Origin: Spirosoma sp. KUDC1026
GTDB taxonomy: Bacteria > Bacteroidota > Bacteroidia > Cytophagales > Spirosomataceae
NCBI RefSeq assembly: GCF_013375035.1
Contig: NZ_CP056032.1
Coordinates: forward strand, 5,392,001-5,456,000
Length of the DNA stretch: 64,000 bases
Reading direction: 5' to 3'
Part shown: positions 15,979-26,007 of the stretch, piece after piece
Layout of the letters: the number at the start of each line of letters is the position of its first letter
Numbering within the stretch: the stretch's first letter is position 1
Made by a program: the position numbers and the translations under genes
The notes under the pieces: model-generated
What the model saw: only the letters and a program-made list of their open reading frames with translations
Told to the model about the DNA's origin: nothing
The model's database searches: none

Positions 15979-18900
15979 ATGAAACATTTACGGCTATCCT
16001 CCCAGGCTTTGTTACTGGCAGGCATGCTGGCGAGTACTGTGCCCGGCTGGGCGCAGACACCGGCCCGAAAAAGTACGGCCAGTACGTCAGCAAAAGCTAC
16101 TACGCAGCCAGCCGTTGCGCTGAATCGTGTACTGGTTTTTTCCAAGACAGCAGGGTTTCGTCACGCGTCTATTCCGGCAGGGAAACGCGCGCTGATGAAG
16201 TTAGGTCAGGAAAACGGTTTCGCTGTTGATACTACCGAGGATGCCTCGAAGTTCACGGATGAAAACCTCAAGCGCTACAGCGCCGTTGTCTGGCTGAGCA
16301 CCACCGGTAACGTTCTGAACGACCCACAGCAGGCTGCCTTTGAGCGTTACATCCAAGCGGGTGGCGGTTATATGGGAATTCACGCTGCGGCTGACACCGA
16401 GTACGACTGGCCCTGGTACAACCAGCTTGTTGGTGCTTATTTCCTCAGCCATCCCAAACAGCAGAACGTCAACATCGACGTAGTGGACAAAAACCACCCG
16501 TCGACCAAGATGCTACCCGATGTTTGGAAGCGGTTCGACGAGTTGTATAACTACAAGAGTTTCGCCAAAGGCATCAAAGTCCTGGCGAAACTGGACGAAA
16601 GCTCGTACCAGGGGGGGGCCAACGGCAACGATCACCCCTTCATATGGTACCGGGATTTTGACGGCGGTAAAACGTTCTACACGGGGGGTGGTCACACCGA
16701 CGAGTCCTACGCGGAGCCCCTGTTTGTGCAACACCTGCTGGCGGGTCTGAAATCGGTAATGACCAATGAGCTGAAATACAGCCAGGTCAAAACGCAGCCA
16801 TTTCCGGAAGAAAACCGCTTCACAAAAGACGTACTGGTTTCTACGCTGGACGAGCCTACCGAGCTCGCCGTTCTGGACAATGGCAAAGTGCTGTTTGCTG
16901 AGCGGAAAGGCGACGTTAAGGTTTATAACCCAACGACGAAGACGACCAAGATAGCGGCCCGTATTCCGGTTCACTCCGAGCGCGAATACGGCCTGATGGG
17001 CTTGAATATCGATCCCAAGTTTGAGCAGAACAAATGGGTGTATCTATACTACTCGCCAACGAAACCCGATACGGCCCAGCGGCTGGTTCGAATGAAATAC
17101 GATGATGCGCGCGATACGTTGCTGCTAAACACGGAGCAGGTGTTGTTACGTATTCCGGTTGATCGTATTGGTGGACAGGACGATTGCTGCCATACGGGCG
17201 GCTCGATTGCCTGGGATAAGCAGGGGAACCTGTACCTCTCCACGGGAGATGATTCGAATCCATTCGCGTCCAAAGGTTTTTCGCCCAGCGATGACCGGCC
17301 CGGCCGCACCAAATGGACAGCGTTACGTAGTTCGAGCAACACCAATGACCTCCGGGGAAAGATCATCCGGATCAAACCCCGTGATACCGAAGGCTACGAC
17401 ATTCCGGACGGTAACCTGTTCCCCAAAGGAACGCAGGGCGCCCGGCCTGAGATCTATACCATGGGGCACCGCAATCCCTACCGGATTTCAATTGACCAGC
17501 GCACCGGCTATCTATACTGGGGCGAAGTAGGTCCCGACGCCGGTGAGAATAATGAGAAATACGGCCCCCGCGGTTATGATGAGGTAAACCAGGCCCGGAA
17601 ACCCGGCTACTACGGCTGGCCGCTGTTCGTGGCCGACAACAAGCCATATCGCCAGTTCAACTTCGCCGACAGCACGTCGGGTCCAGCCAATGATCCGGCG
17701 AAACCAATTAACTATTCAAGGCTGAATACGGGTCTGCGCGAGTTGCCCCCGGCTCAGAAAGCCTACATCTATTACCCTTACGCTGATTCGCCCGAGTTTG
17801 GCCCAATCGTTGGTAAAGGTGGACGTAATGCCATGGGTGGACCCGTTTATTACTACGATGATTACCCTGCCGATTCGAAAGTAAAATTCCCGCAGCACTA
17901 CGACGGTAAGTTCTTTGCCTACGACTGGATGCGCGACTGGATTCATCCGGTTACGATGACCCCCGAAGGTGATTTCGTGAAGATGGAAGAGTTTATGCCA
18001 GGCACGAAATATAGCCACCCCATGGACATGCAGTTTGCCAAAGACGGCTCGCTGTACGTACTGGAATACGGTGCCAACTGGTTCGCCCGGAACGCCGACG
18101 CTCGCCTATCGCGTATTACTTACAACGCTGGAAACCGTAAGCCCGTTGCCGAAGCATCGGTTAGCAAAGCCGTTGGTGCGGCTCCACTAGCTGTGAAGTT
18201 CGACAGCAAAGGCACGATGGACTACGACGGCGACGCGTTGACGTACGAATGGACATTCGGGCAGGGCTTACCGAAAAGCAAGCAGGCTAACCCAACCATT
18301 ACGTTCACCAAACCGGGCGTTTACCATCCTGTGCTGAAAGTGACGGATGCGGCAGGTAACGTAACGACGAAAGAACTGGAGGTGAAGGTCGGTAACGAAA
18401 CGCCTAAAGTGGACGTAGCGCTGAAGGGCAACAAGACGTTCTACTTTGTCGACAAGCCGGTTCAGTACGAAGCGAAAGTAAGCGACAAGGAAGACGGATC
18501 GTTGGCAAAAGGCATCAGCCCTGAAGACGTGACGGTGACTGTCGATTATCTGGAAGGGTTCGATAAAACGATTCTGGCGCAGGGCCATCAGATGAACACC
18601 AGTTTCTCGACTGGCAGACGGCTGATGGACCTGTCGGATTGTAAAGCCTGTCACTCGATCGATAAGAAATCAGTGGGACCGGCTTACATCGACGTAGCGA
18701 AGAAGTACAAAGGCAATAACCGCGCGGTGAGCCAGCTGGCGCAGAAAATCATCAAAGGTGGTGGCGGTGTCTGGGGCGAACAGGCCATGAGCGCCCACCC
18801 ACAGTTGAAAGTTGACGAAGCTGAAACCATCGTACAGTACATCCTGTCGCTGGCCGACGAGAAATCTGCAAACCGCCAGCCATTGGCAGGCAACTATGTT

Positions 18901-19425
18901 CCGGCCAAGCAGAAGAAAGACGGCTCGTATATCTTCACGGCAACCTATACCGACCGGGGTAACGGCGTTATTGGACCTATCACGGGTTCAAAATCGGTAG
19001 CTCTGCGGTCTCCGGTTCTGAAAGCTACCTCGGCTGATGCCAAGCAAGATATTTACCAGTACGACATTCCGAAGCTTGGACCCGCTGCCATTGGTCTGAA
19101 ATCGGGTAGTTTCGTTGCCTTCGACGATCTGGACATGACCGGTATTCAGGGCCTGTCGGCAAATGTGTTCAACGCCAGCGATCAGACGGCGGGTGGCAAA
19201 CTCGAAGCCCGGCTCGACTCGCCTACCGGTACGTTACTGGGCCAGGCCGATGTAAAAACAGGCACTATGGGCCCCGTGAACATCGCCTTCCAGCAACCGG
19301 TCAGTGGTATGCACAAGCTCTATTTCGTTTTTGTTAACCCAAGCGCTGGCCCCAAAGCTCTGTTTGCCCTGGACAAAATCCAGTTCATGCAGTCAGCCGG
19401 TGGCGACTCCGGGCAGGGGAAATGA
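15979..19425 (+). CDS. ThuA / PQQ-type sugar dehydrogenase / PKD / cytochrome c fusion protein
   Basis: 1148 residues with a Sec signal at 1-26 (SQALLLAGMLASTVPGWAQ). Residues about 50-260 are a ThuA-like trehalose-utilisation domain (VLVFSKTAGFRHASI, GGYMGIHAAADTEYDW). Residues about 285-710 are a soluble-glucose/sorbosone-dehydrogenase beta-propeller (EYGLMGLNIDPKF, DDCCHTGGSIAWD, EIYTMGHRNPYR, WGEVGPDAG), expected to use PQQ. Residues about 720-800 are a PKD domain (MDYDGDALTYEWTFG). A c-type cytochrome follows with heme site CKACH at 888-892 and candidate Met ligand near 936. The tail (about 990-1145) is a CBM6-like carbohydrate-binding domain. A single secreted protein could therefore bind sugar, oxidise it and pass electrons to its own heme. 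Confidence 0.9.
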   Translation: MKHLRLSSQALLLAGMLASTVPGWAQTPARKSTASTSAKATTQPAVALNRVLVFSKTAGFRHASIPAGKRALMKLGQENGFAVDTTEDASKFTDENLKRYSAVVWLSTTGNVLNDPQQAAFERYIQAGGGYMGIHAAADTEYDWPWYNQLVGAYFLSHPKQQNVNIDVVDKNHPSTKMLPDVWKRFDELYNYKSFAKGIKVLAKLDESSYQGGANGNDHPFIWYRDFDGGKTFYTGGGHTDESYAEPLFVQHLLAGLKSVMTNELKYSQVKTQPFPEENRFTKDVLVSTLDEPTELAVLDNGKVLFAERKGDVKVYNPTTKTTKIAARIPVHSEREYGLMGLNIDPKFEQNKWVYLYYSPTKPDTAQRLVRMKYDDARDTLLLNTEQVLLRIPVDRIGGQDDCCHTGGSIAWDKQGNLYLSTGDDSNPFASKGFSPSDDRPGRTKWTALRSSSNTNDLRGKIIRIKPRDTEGYDIPDGNLFPKGTQGARPEIYTMGHRNPYRISIDQRTGYLYWGEVGPDAGENNEKYGPRGYDEVNQARKPGYYGWPLFVADNKPYRQFNFADSTSGPANDPAKPINYSRLNTGLRELPPAQKAYIYYPYADSPEFGPIVGKGGRNAMGGPVYYYDDYPADSKVKFPQHYDGKFFAYDWMRDWIHPVTMTPEGDFVKMEEFMPGTKYSHPMDMQFAKDGSLYVLEYGANWFARNADARLSRITYNAGNRKPVAEASVSKAVGAAPLAVKFDSKGTMDYDGDALTYEWTFGQGLPKSKQANPTITFTKPGVYHPVLKVTDAAGNVTTKELEVKVGNETPKVDVALKGNKTFYFVDKPVQYEAKVSDKEDGSLAKGISPEDVTVTVDYLEGFDKTILAQGHQMNTSFSTGRRLMDLSDCKACHSIDKKSVGPAYIDVAKKYKGNNRAVSQLAQKIIKGGGGVWGEQAMSAHPQLKVDEAETIVQYILSLADEKSANRQPLAGNYVPAKQKKDGSYIFTATYTDRGNGVIGPITGSKSVALRSPVLKATSADAKQDIYQYDIPKLGPAAIGLKSGSFVAFDDLDMTGIQGLSANVFNASDQTAGGKLEARLDSPTGTLLGQADVKTGTMGPVNIAFQQPVSGMHKLYFVFVNPSAGPKALFALDKIQFMQSAGGDSGQGK

Positions 19426-19461
19426 CAGTTTTGTCTTCCAAGACGACATAAACACGAGAAA

Positions 19462-19497
19462 CAAAAATCCCCGGCCAGAACTGGCCGGGGATTTTTG
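19462..19497. terminator. Bidirectional terminator
   Basis: Arms 19462-19478 and 19481-19497 are complementary over 17 of 17 bases with a two-base loop, A5 before and T5 after. Confidence 0.9.
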
Positions 19498-19514
19498 TTT
19501 GACTACTATCCTTT

Positions 19515-20273
19515 CTAGTACCGAATCTCCCAATATGGATTCTGGTGAGCGGTGGTTTGTTCTTTGATGTGCTTATCGATCAGTCCATCATAGGCCACAT
19601 CATTGATTTTGCGCGTTTTCAGTTTAGGCAGTTTCAGATCAGCGGGAGTCAGCGGGCGGAACGTTACGTTAATGGCTTCGATCGTTACGGCACCATCGTC
19701 AATGTCCAGTTCCAGAATCAAGCCCGGTAAGCCATTAATTCGCTCCGGCCCCGCCGAAACGGGAATGTCCTGCGCGAACCAGGCCGTTATTTTCTGCTTC
19801 TTGATCGGGTCTTCGGTTTCGGCTTTCATGCAGACGTAACCGGCCACTTCTTTGATCTGATTGCCTATTTTCCAGCGGGGGGAATGCAGTGAATCCTCGA
19901 CGGAGTACGTCCGACCTAGCATTTCAATGATATCCGTTTTCTTATCCTGCTCAAAGTTCCGGTATAGATAAAATTCGGATTTACGCCAGGAGTACCCCCC
20001 CTCTTCGGGCTCATCACTATTGTAGGTGTACAGACTTTCGTTCGGACTAAAGGCCAGTTTCATTTTTATGCCTTTATTATCTTCCTCGAAATTCTTCCAG
20101 GTCTGCGCCATCCGGTCTTTCTGCTCCTGGCTCAGGAACGTCAGTCGATTGGAAATTTTCAGCCAGTACTCCTTCCGAACGTACGTAACGATACCCTCGG
20201 TTTTACCCTCGGTCTTCTGTGCCATCGACGGTAGACCACTCAGCAGACACAGGAATAAAAAGATTTTTTTCAT
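19515..20273 (-). CDS. GLPGLI family protein
   Basis: 252 residues with a Sec signal at 1-18 (IFLFLCLLSGLPSMAQ). The diagnostic motif occurs as INGLPGLILELDIDDG near residue 185, preceded by TAWFAQDIPVSAGPE. The family is restricted to Bacteroidota, secreted, mostly beta-structured, and has no known activity; it is commonly encoded next to an outer membrane barrel with a carboxypeptidase-regulatory-like domain, exactly the neighbour here (36 bases upstream, same strand). That neighbour is broken by a stop codon, so the pair may no longer work together. Confidence 0.9.
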   Translation of the reverse strand: MKKIFLFLCLLSGLPSMAQKTEGKTEGIVTYVRKEYWLKISNRLTFLSQEQKDRMAQTWKNFEEDNKGIKMKLAFSPNESLYTYNSDEPEEGGYSWRKSEFYLYRNFEQDKKTDIIEMLGRTYSVEDSLHSPRWKIGNQIKEVAGYVCMKAETEDPIKKQKITAWFAQDIPVSAGPERINGLPGLILELDIDDGAVTIEAINVTFRPLTPADLKLPKLKTRKINDVAYDGLIDKHIKEQTTAHQNPYWEIRY

Positions 20274-20309
20274 CGTAAAACGAATAAAGTAAGTTGGTTG
20301 TCAGGTAAA

Positions 20310-23153
20310 TCAGAAGAAGCCATCCCGGCGCATTTTGGCCTGAACGCCCCGCATATTGTAGGTAAGTCCAATGGTGAAGTAGCGGGCCAGCGTCTGGATA
20401 GTTTCCGATTGCGTGTAGTTAGCCCCACGATTCAACGAGACGGCTACGTTCCGGTTGAGCATATCGTAGGCCGATAGACGTATTTCGGCCCGCTTCGCTT
20501 TGCCCAGAATGTGATAAACCGACGAGTTCAGAATTGGAATACGCTGGTCGAAATTCAGCACGGCATTCCGGTTGACGCGGTAATTCAGGTTACTGTTGAT
20601 GTACCAGTCGTGCGGCAGTTTCAGGGTCAGATCACCACCGAAGTTGTTGCTAATATAGGTCTGATTCTGACTGGTATTGATCGAAAACTGGGAGTTTGTT
20701 ACGTTCAGGTTCGCATTGGCGTAGAACGTCAGCCACTCAACTGGCGTCAGACTCAACCTCGCCCCTGCTCCGTAGTTCTGGTTGCGGGTTTCGTTTAAAA
20801 CTTTGTTGATTCGGGTTGGATTGTTACCAAAATTCAGGTTCCCGTTCAGATCAAGCGTTGCTTTGGTTTTCTTTAGCGGGAAGCCAAAACCCAGATAAGA
20901 CCCCAGGTTACGGCCACCCGATATATTTTCAGGCATGATCGTTGTCACCAGCGTCTGCAAGTCAGTATCCTGGCTACTAACAATCTGGTTCACGTATTTC
21001 GTAGCGTTCACGCCGATATAGACATTGATAAAACTACCCGGGTTGAAATAGTTGAAGCCCAGGTTGACATTGTGTCCCAGTTCCGGAAGCAGGTCTGGAT
21101 TACCTTTGTTAATGAACAGTGGGTTGCTGTTATTAACAACCGGCTGCAATTCACGCGAGGTTGGAATTCGCACGTTTACGTTATAGCCACCATACAGGTA
21201 CCGGTTATTTTTCAGATCAAAGTTCAGATTAACATTGGGGATCAACGTCGTAAATACCCGGTTAATCGACTGCCGGTTCAGGTCTGTCTGATCACGGGCA
21301 AATTCGCCGTCGAGCGTAAAGCGCTGCCCGGCCGCACCCACCGATACGTTCAACCCCTTGTACGAATAGCGTACACTGCTGCCCAGCCGGTTATAGATAT
21401 AATTGTTTTTGTAATACAAACTCAGGCTATCGTTGCGGGGGCGACTGTCCCCCAGATTTAAGTCAAATACGTCGCGGTCCACTTCATCGTAGCGCAGGCT
21501 GAAATTGTAGAACGTTTCCCAGGTAAATCGCTTGGCAAACGGCTCCACAAACTGCAGACTGGCCTTGTATTCACTCCGGAGCACATCGTTGAACTGATCC
21601 TGCCGCACGTTCGGAATCCTGTTAGCCGGATTGGCCAATGTGTACGTATTAACTGAGTTCAGCAGCAGCGACGAGTTATTTGAGTTCACTTCGTACGTAG
21701 CGCTGGCCGCAAAGCTCCGGCCTTTCTTTTTCATTTTCAGGCGGTAGATCAGCGAATTCGACATGGCGAATTGATCCTGTTCGCTCCGGTTGCTGGTCAG
21801 GTTACGCGTAGTATCACCCACCCCACGAATAATATTCTGCTGCCGGAACAGATTCGCGTTGCCGGTTCCGTAACGGGTATTATTCAAAAAGACCAGCGTG
21901 CTCGACGAGTCGAGTTGAGCTTCATACCGCAAACTGGCCCGGTGGTTCCCGTTGAAATTAATCTGATTGCTGGCTTCGTCGGTCGTGTAATTGCCCTGCG
22001 GCAGAATGTTTTCCCGGTTCCGCTGAGCGTCCAGTTCGATACGGGTCTGGTTGTAATAATAGCTCCCGCTTATTTTCTTCTTTTTGGTATCGTAGTTGTA
22101 GTTAGCACCACCCGCTGCGTTGTTGGAGAACCCGACTCCCTGCCGGCCACTCACTGGAATTCCCAGTCCTTCGTCGCCACTATCGGAGTAGTAGAAGAAA
22201 CTACCGCTAAAACCAAAGTCAGCGTTCTGGTTCGAATTATAGGCGTTGCTGCCCCGGAAATCCTGATAATCTTCCCGCGAGAGGCCCTGCTGGTTCGTGT
22301 TGTTACCCAGTCCAACAAGCGAAAACTGGTGCTTCGAGTTGAACTTGTTGTAATTCCCTTTAACCTCGGCGCGGGGCGATACGCCGTTGGAAGCCGGACC
22401 AGCCGCGGCCGTTACTTTTCCAAATCCGCCCTTCTTGAATTCTTCCTTCAGTTCCAGGTTGATGGTTTTTTCCTTTTTCCCATCGTCAACGCCCGTTAGT
22501 TTAGCCTGTTCGGTTTTGTCGTTGAAGACCTGCACCTTCGTAATGGCTTCGGCCTGCAGGTTCTTGGTAGCCTGCTTGGGATCACCACCAAAAAAGTCTT
22601 TTCCATCCACCCGAACACGTTTTACCTCCTAGCCCTGCGCCCGGATGTTACCGTCCTGGTCAATCTGAACCCCTGGCAGCTTCCGCAGCAGATCTTCAAC
22701 GGTAGATCCCGGTGGTACCTTGAACGAGCTGGCATTGTACTCAATCGTGTCGCCCTTGATGGTGAGCGGAGCTTTCGCCGTTCGCACTACCACCTCGAAC
22801 AGTTCTTTGGTAATGGGCTTGAGCTTCAGTTGGCCCAGGTTAACGACTGCTTCGCCGGTGGGTTTCACCAGCAGGTTGTAGGGGATGTAACCCACAAATG
22901 AGATTTTCAGAATGTAATTGCCTGCGCGCAGATTCTTGAACGAAAAAGCCCCTTTCTCATCCGTACGGCCAAAATTGACCATCGACGAGTCCTTGGGGCT
23001 TAATAACATCACCGTTGAGGATGGAAGCGGGGCGGCCGACGTATCGACGACCGTACCCTGCATTGTGAAGCGGGTTGCTGCGCCGGGCGTTTGCGCGCGT
23101 ACGCCAACTGTTACCAGACACAATACGGCCAGCAACCAGAAGAGGTTTTTCAT
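20310..23153 (-). pseudogene. Outer membrane beta-barrel protein interrupted by an in-frame TAG
   Basis: The start at 23153 opens with a signal peptide (NLFWLLAVLCLVTVGVRAQ), a carboxypeptidase-regulatory-like domain (residues 30-115; GTVVDTSAAPLPSSTVML, GAFSFKNLRAGNYILKISFVGY) and the plug start (TIEYNASSFKVPPGSTVEDLL, LPGVQIDQDGNIRAQG). A TAG at 22629-22631 then replaces a codon that in this family is normally Gln, and the same frame continues EVKRVRVDGKDFFGGDPKQA and for more than 750 residues through a TonB-receptor-like plug and barrel ending in a typical strand. Total about 947 codons. No frameshift. Either a fresh nonsense mutation or a gene needing readthrough; a GTG at 22610 is unlikely to rescue it since the signal would be lost. 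Confidence 0.8.
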
Positions 23154-23187
23154 AAGAAGAAAAGGAAAGGTTGAATTGGGATATTGG

Positions 23188-23195
23188 CAAAGCTA
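23188..23195 (-). promoter_or_regulatory. -7 element TAGCTTTG for the interrupted barrel gene
   Basis: Exact TAnnTTTG on the minus strand, 35 bases from the ATG at 23153. Confidence 0.6.
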
Positions 23196-23392
23196 AACAA
23201 TGTAGCATATGCTCATTGAGTCGTTAACGTTTTTTAACTACGTTTATAGTAGTTTATTTCGTAAACGGTCAATTGCCTCATTAAAGAGACCTTTTTTGCA
23301 CAAACCGTTGCATCGCTTTGTCGAGAAAGAGTAAAAAAGAAGGGTAATTCCACACAAAACTCCCCATTTTTTTACACGAAATGATTTACTGG

Positions 23393-24703
23393 CTACGACT
23401 GTCCCGTCAGTACCTGCCGAATTGCACTGGCTTTTAACAGACACTCGGCCCACTCCTGCGCTGGATCGGCGTCATACGTAATGGCGCTTCCTACCGAAAA
23501 GGATGCGTATTGTTGCCGGGCGTCATAGAGTAACGTTCGGATCACGACATTGAAATCAAAATCATTATCGGGCGTTACGTAGCCAATGGCGCCGGAGTAC
23601 ACCCCGCGCCGACTCACCTCTAGCTCATCAATAATTTCCATCGCCCGGATCTTGGGGGCACCGGTCATACTTCCCATGGGAAACGCATTTCGCAGGGTAT
23701 CCACCCAGGAAACGTCGTTACGTAATCGTGCTGATACAGTGGAAATCATCTGGTGAACGTACTGAAAGGTGTAGATGCCAAACAGCTCATCGACCTGCAC
23801 CGAGCCCGTTTCGGCGCTGCGGGCCAGGTCGTTTCGTACCAGATCAACGATCATCAGGTTTTCGGCCCGCTCCTTTTCGGAATTCAGCAACTGACTTTTT
23901 AAGCTGATGTCTTCGTCAGGGGTATGCCCCCGGCGGATGGTACCTTTAATGGGTTGTGACAGAATCCGCCGACCTTCTTTTTTAAGAAATCGTTCGGGTG
24001 ATGCTCCCATAACGTACTGATCACCGAGTTTCAGGAAAGTCGAAAACGGCATGGGCGACCGGCGGCACAACGCCTGATACGTATTCAGTGGATCGAGTCG
24101 GCATTGTTCTGCAAAGAACTCGATGCAGTAGTTCAGTTCATACACATCGCCGGCAACAATGTGCTCCTGAATTCGGCGCACATTATCCTGATACGTTTCC
24201 GGCGAAACGCGGCATTGAATCAGCGGCTTTTCCAACGGTTGGCCCTCTGGAGTAAGGCTTGTTGTGTCAACTATTTTAATGGCATGTAGTACGTCCTGCG
24301 CCCCCTCCCCCTGAATGCTGATTTCCTCCTCCAGAAAGTCAATTATCCAGGCGGGTTCAATCAGGTAAGCATCGGGGAAAGTAAGTCGGCGTGGATTGCG
24401 GCTGGTGAGCTGCTCAAGCTGGTTTTTCAGGTCGTACCCAACGTACCCAATCCAGTAGGAAGGGCGCTCCTGCTGCGCATCGTACAGTTGCTGAAAAATA
24501 TCGGGGGCAGTCTGGCTGGCGTCTTTACACGAAATGACCCGTTTCGCCCCGACAAAGAGTCGGTTTGGAAACGGGTCATTCGGGTACTGAATATGATTGT
24601 TGTTCAGAAGAGCGACAAACTCGGTTGGTTGCGCAACCGCCCAGGCGAGCGCCCGTGAGCGCCATACGGCTACGTTGTCAATCGTCAACCGAACAAATTC
24701 CAT
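23393..24703 (-). CDS. pabB: Aminodeoxychorismate synthase component I / chorismate-binding enzyme
   Basis: 436 residues. The chorismate-utilising domain spans roughly residues 165-430: RRIQEHIVAGDVYELNYC, PIKGTIRRG with the catalytic Lys, LMIVDLVRNDLAR, MISTVSARL, and GSMTGAPKIRAMEIIDELE near the end. The amino-terminal third matches the weaker PabB/TrpE N-domain. The PIKGT form (Lys at the position of Ala in anthranilate synthases) favours PabB, which makes aminodeoxychorismate for folate; no glutamine amidotransferase or pabC is adjacent, and an anthranilate-synthase role is the alternative. The gene starts two bases after the NYN gene's stop, suggesting one transcript. Confidence 0.85.
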   Translation of the reverse strand: MEFVRLTIDNVAVWRSRALAWAVAQPTEFVALLNNNHIQYPNDPFPNRLFVGAKRVISCKDASQTAPDIFQQLYDAQQERPSYWIGYVGYDLKNQLEQLTSRNPRRLTFPDAYLIEPAWIIDFLEEEISIQGEGAQDVLHAIKIVDTTSLTPEGQPLEKPLIQCRVSPETYQDNVRRIQEHIVAGDVYELNYCIEFFAEQCRLDPLNTYQALCRRSPMPFSTFLKLGDQYVMGASPERFLKKEGRRILSQPIKGTIRRGHTPDEDISLKSQLLNSEKERAENLMIVDLVRNDLARSAETGSVQVDELFGIYTFQYVHQMISTVSARLRNDVSWVDTLRNAFPMGSMTGAPKIRAMEIIDELEVSRRGVYSGAIGYVTPDNDFDFNVVIRTLLYDARQQYASFSVGSAITYDADPAQEWAECLLKASAIRQVLTGQS

Positions 24704-24705
24704 CC

Positions 24706-25746
24706 TTACGACCGCAGCAGACGAACGTCAACGGCAATGTCTTTTCCTTCCGGGTTCTGCCCAACCGTAAACTCAATCTCATCATCAAGATTCAGCTCAT
24801 CAAAATCGGTATCAACCAGGCTGGTGTAATGAAAAAAGAGATTATTCGGCGGATAATTGACGAAGCCGTAGCCGCTCTTCAGACTACGGATCGTACTGAT
24901 TTTTCGGCCCGTTGGGTCTGGATCAATCCCATCGGCCAGGTTATAATTCGGCTCGTCCGACGTATCATAATCGTCGAAAAGACTGCTGCCCCCCGTCGTG
25001 TAGTCGGTATCGTAATTATCGTCACTGTCCTCGTAGCTACCCGTATTCAGTGCCGGAGCAGCGGGTGCCACAAATGCTGGCTTCACCGCCTGCTTAACGA
25101 ACAGATTCTGGATCGTCGTCTCTTTTTTACGAATACCAGCCTCGATTTTATCGTGCATCGGCACTGGATACGACACTTCAGCCAGCAGATCCTGCGACGT
25201 GCGCGTTACCTGTTTCTCGCCCTGCTCGTTCAGAAATTCAAAGTCCCAGCTCAGCACCATAATGCGCGAACCCAGCGTGTTCAGTTTGCGAATGAGTGGT
25301 ACATAGTCACCATCAGACGTAATCAGCACGACCACATCGAATTTCTTGTACAACGCTAGTTCGTAGGCTTCCAGCGCAAGCCAGACATCAATACCTTTTT
25401 CCTGACGGTACCCCTGGTATGTTTTAACGGGCAGGTAATGCGTAATAACCCCTTCCGACATCAGAATATCGTCGAACAGGCGATCATAAAACAGTTGATT
25501 CCCGCGCTGGTTTGCTTCGTGCGCGTTGAGCCGCCCCCGGAAATAGTGGGCGTCGACAATCTGACACAGGCGCTCATTAGCGTTCTCTTCTTTGGCAACC
25601 TGCTGCCGGATAAATGCGTGCAGCCCGGAGATACTTAAGCGACTGCGCCGTTCGTGAGAATAATTGTAGTAGTTACTTACGTGTAAAAAATAGTTTCCGT
25701 CATAAAAAACGCCAATCCGGGTCAACCGGGATGATTCTGCTGACAT
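24706..25746 (-). CDS. NYN/PIN-like RNase domain protein with carboxy-terminal cold-shock-like domain
   Basis: 346 residues. Residues 8-180 are an NYN (LabA/PIN-like) nuclease domain with acidic active-site positions in GVFYDGNYF, EKGIDVWLALEAYELAL and VVLITSDGDYVPLIRKLN. Residues about 215-275 are acidic and low in complexity (DDNYDTDYTTGG), a likely linker. The last 70 (KISTIRSLKSGYGFVNY, NNLFFHYTSL, IEFTVGQNPEGKDIAVDVRLL) look like a cold-shock/S1-type OB fold that binds single-stranded RNA. An RNA-binding ribonuclease is the natural reading; targets unknown. It lies just upstream of pabB on the same strand. Confidence 0.82.
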   Translation of the reverse strand: MSAESSRLTRIGVFYDGNYFLHVSNYYNYSHERRSRLSISGLHAFIRQQVAKEENANERLCQIVDAHYFRGRLNAHEANQRGNQLFYDRLFDDILMSEGVITHYLPVKTYQGYRQEKGIDVWLALEAYELALYKKFDVVVLITSDGDYVPLIRKLNTLGSRIMVLSWDFEFLNEQGEKQVTRTSQDLLAEVSYPVPMHDKIEAGIRKKETTIQNLFVKQAVKPAFVAPAAPALNTGSYEDSDDNYDTDYTTGGSSLFDDYDTSDEPNYNLADGIDPDPTGRKISTIRSLKSGYGFVNYPPNNLFFHYTSLVDTDFDELNLDDEIEFTVGQNPEGKDIAVDVRLLRS

Positions 25747-25979
25747 ACGTTAACTTTAAGAAAACAATAAATTGTAGGTGAGAAATTTTTAAGATGTCTA
25801 TTATTAGATAGGCTTTTGGTATGGATACTTACAGCTAAACAATCGTATTTACGGGCAGGCTCTTTGTATAAATGAACTTAATAAACAAAAGCAGAACTGG
25901 TCGTGGTTTTTCTAAATAGCGGCAGATAGAATCTATTGCGCAAAATTAACACATTTTCGCGTGGAACCCACCAGAAAAC

Positions 25980-25987
25980 TATCTTTG
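25980..25987 (+). promoter_or_regulatory. -7 element TATCTTTG of hisB
   Basis: Exact TAnnTTTG, 20 bases before the ATG at 26008. It excludes an in-frame start at 25936. Confidence 0.65.
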
Positions 25988-26007
25988 TGTCTTCTCTAGA
26001 CGCAAGT

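Noticed and set aside
20310..22610. Free-standing outer membrane protein starting at the GTG at 22610
   Set aside because: It would lack a signal peptide and the plug start, both of which occur in the same frame just upstream of the TAG.
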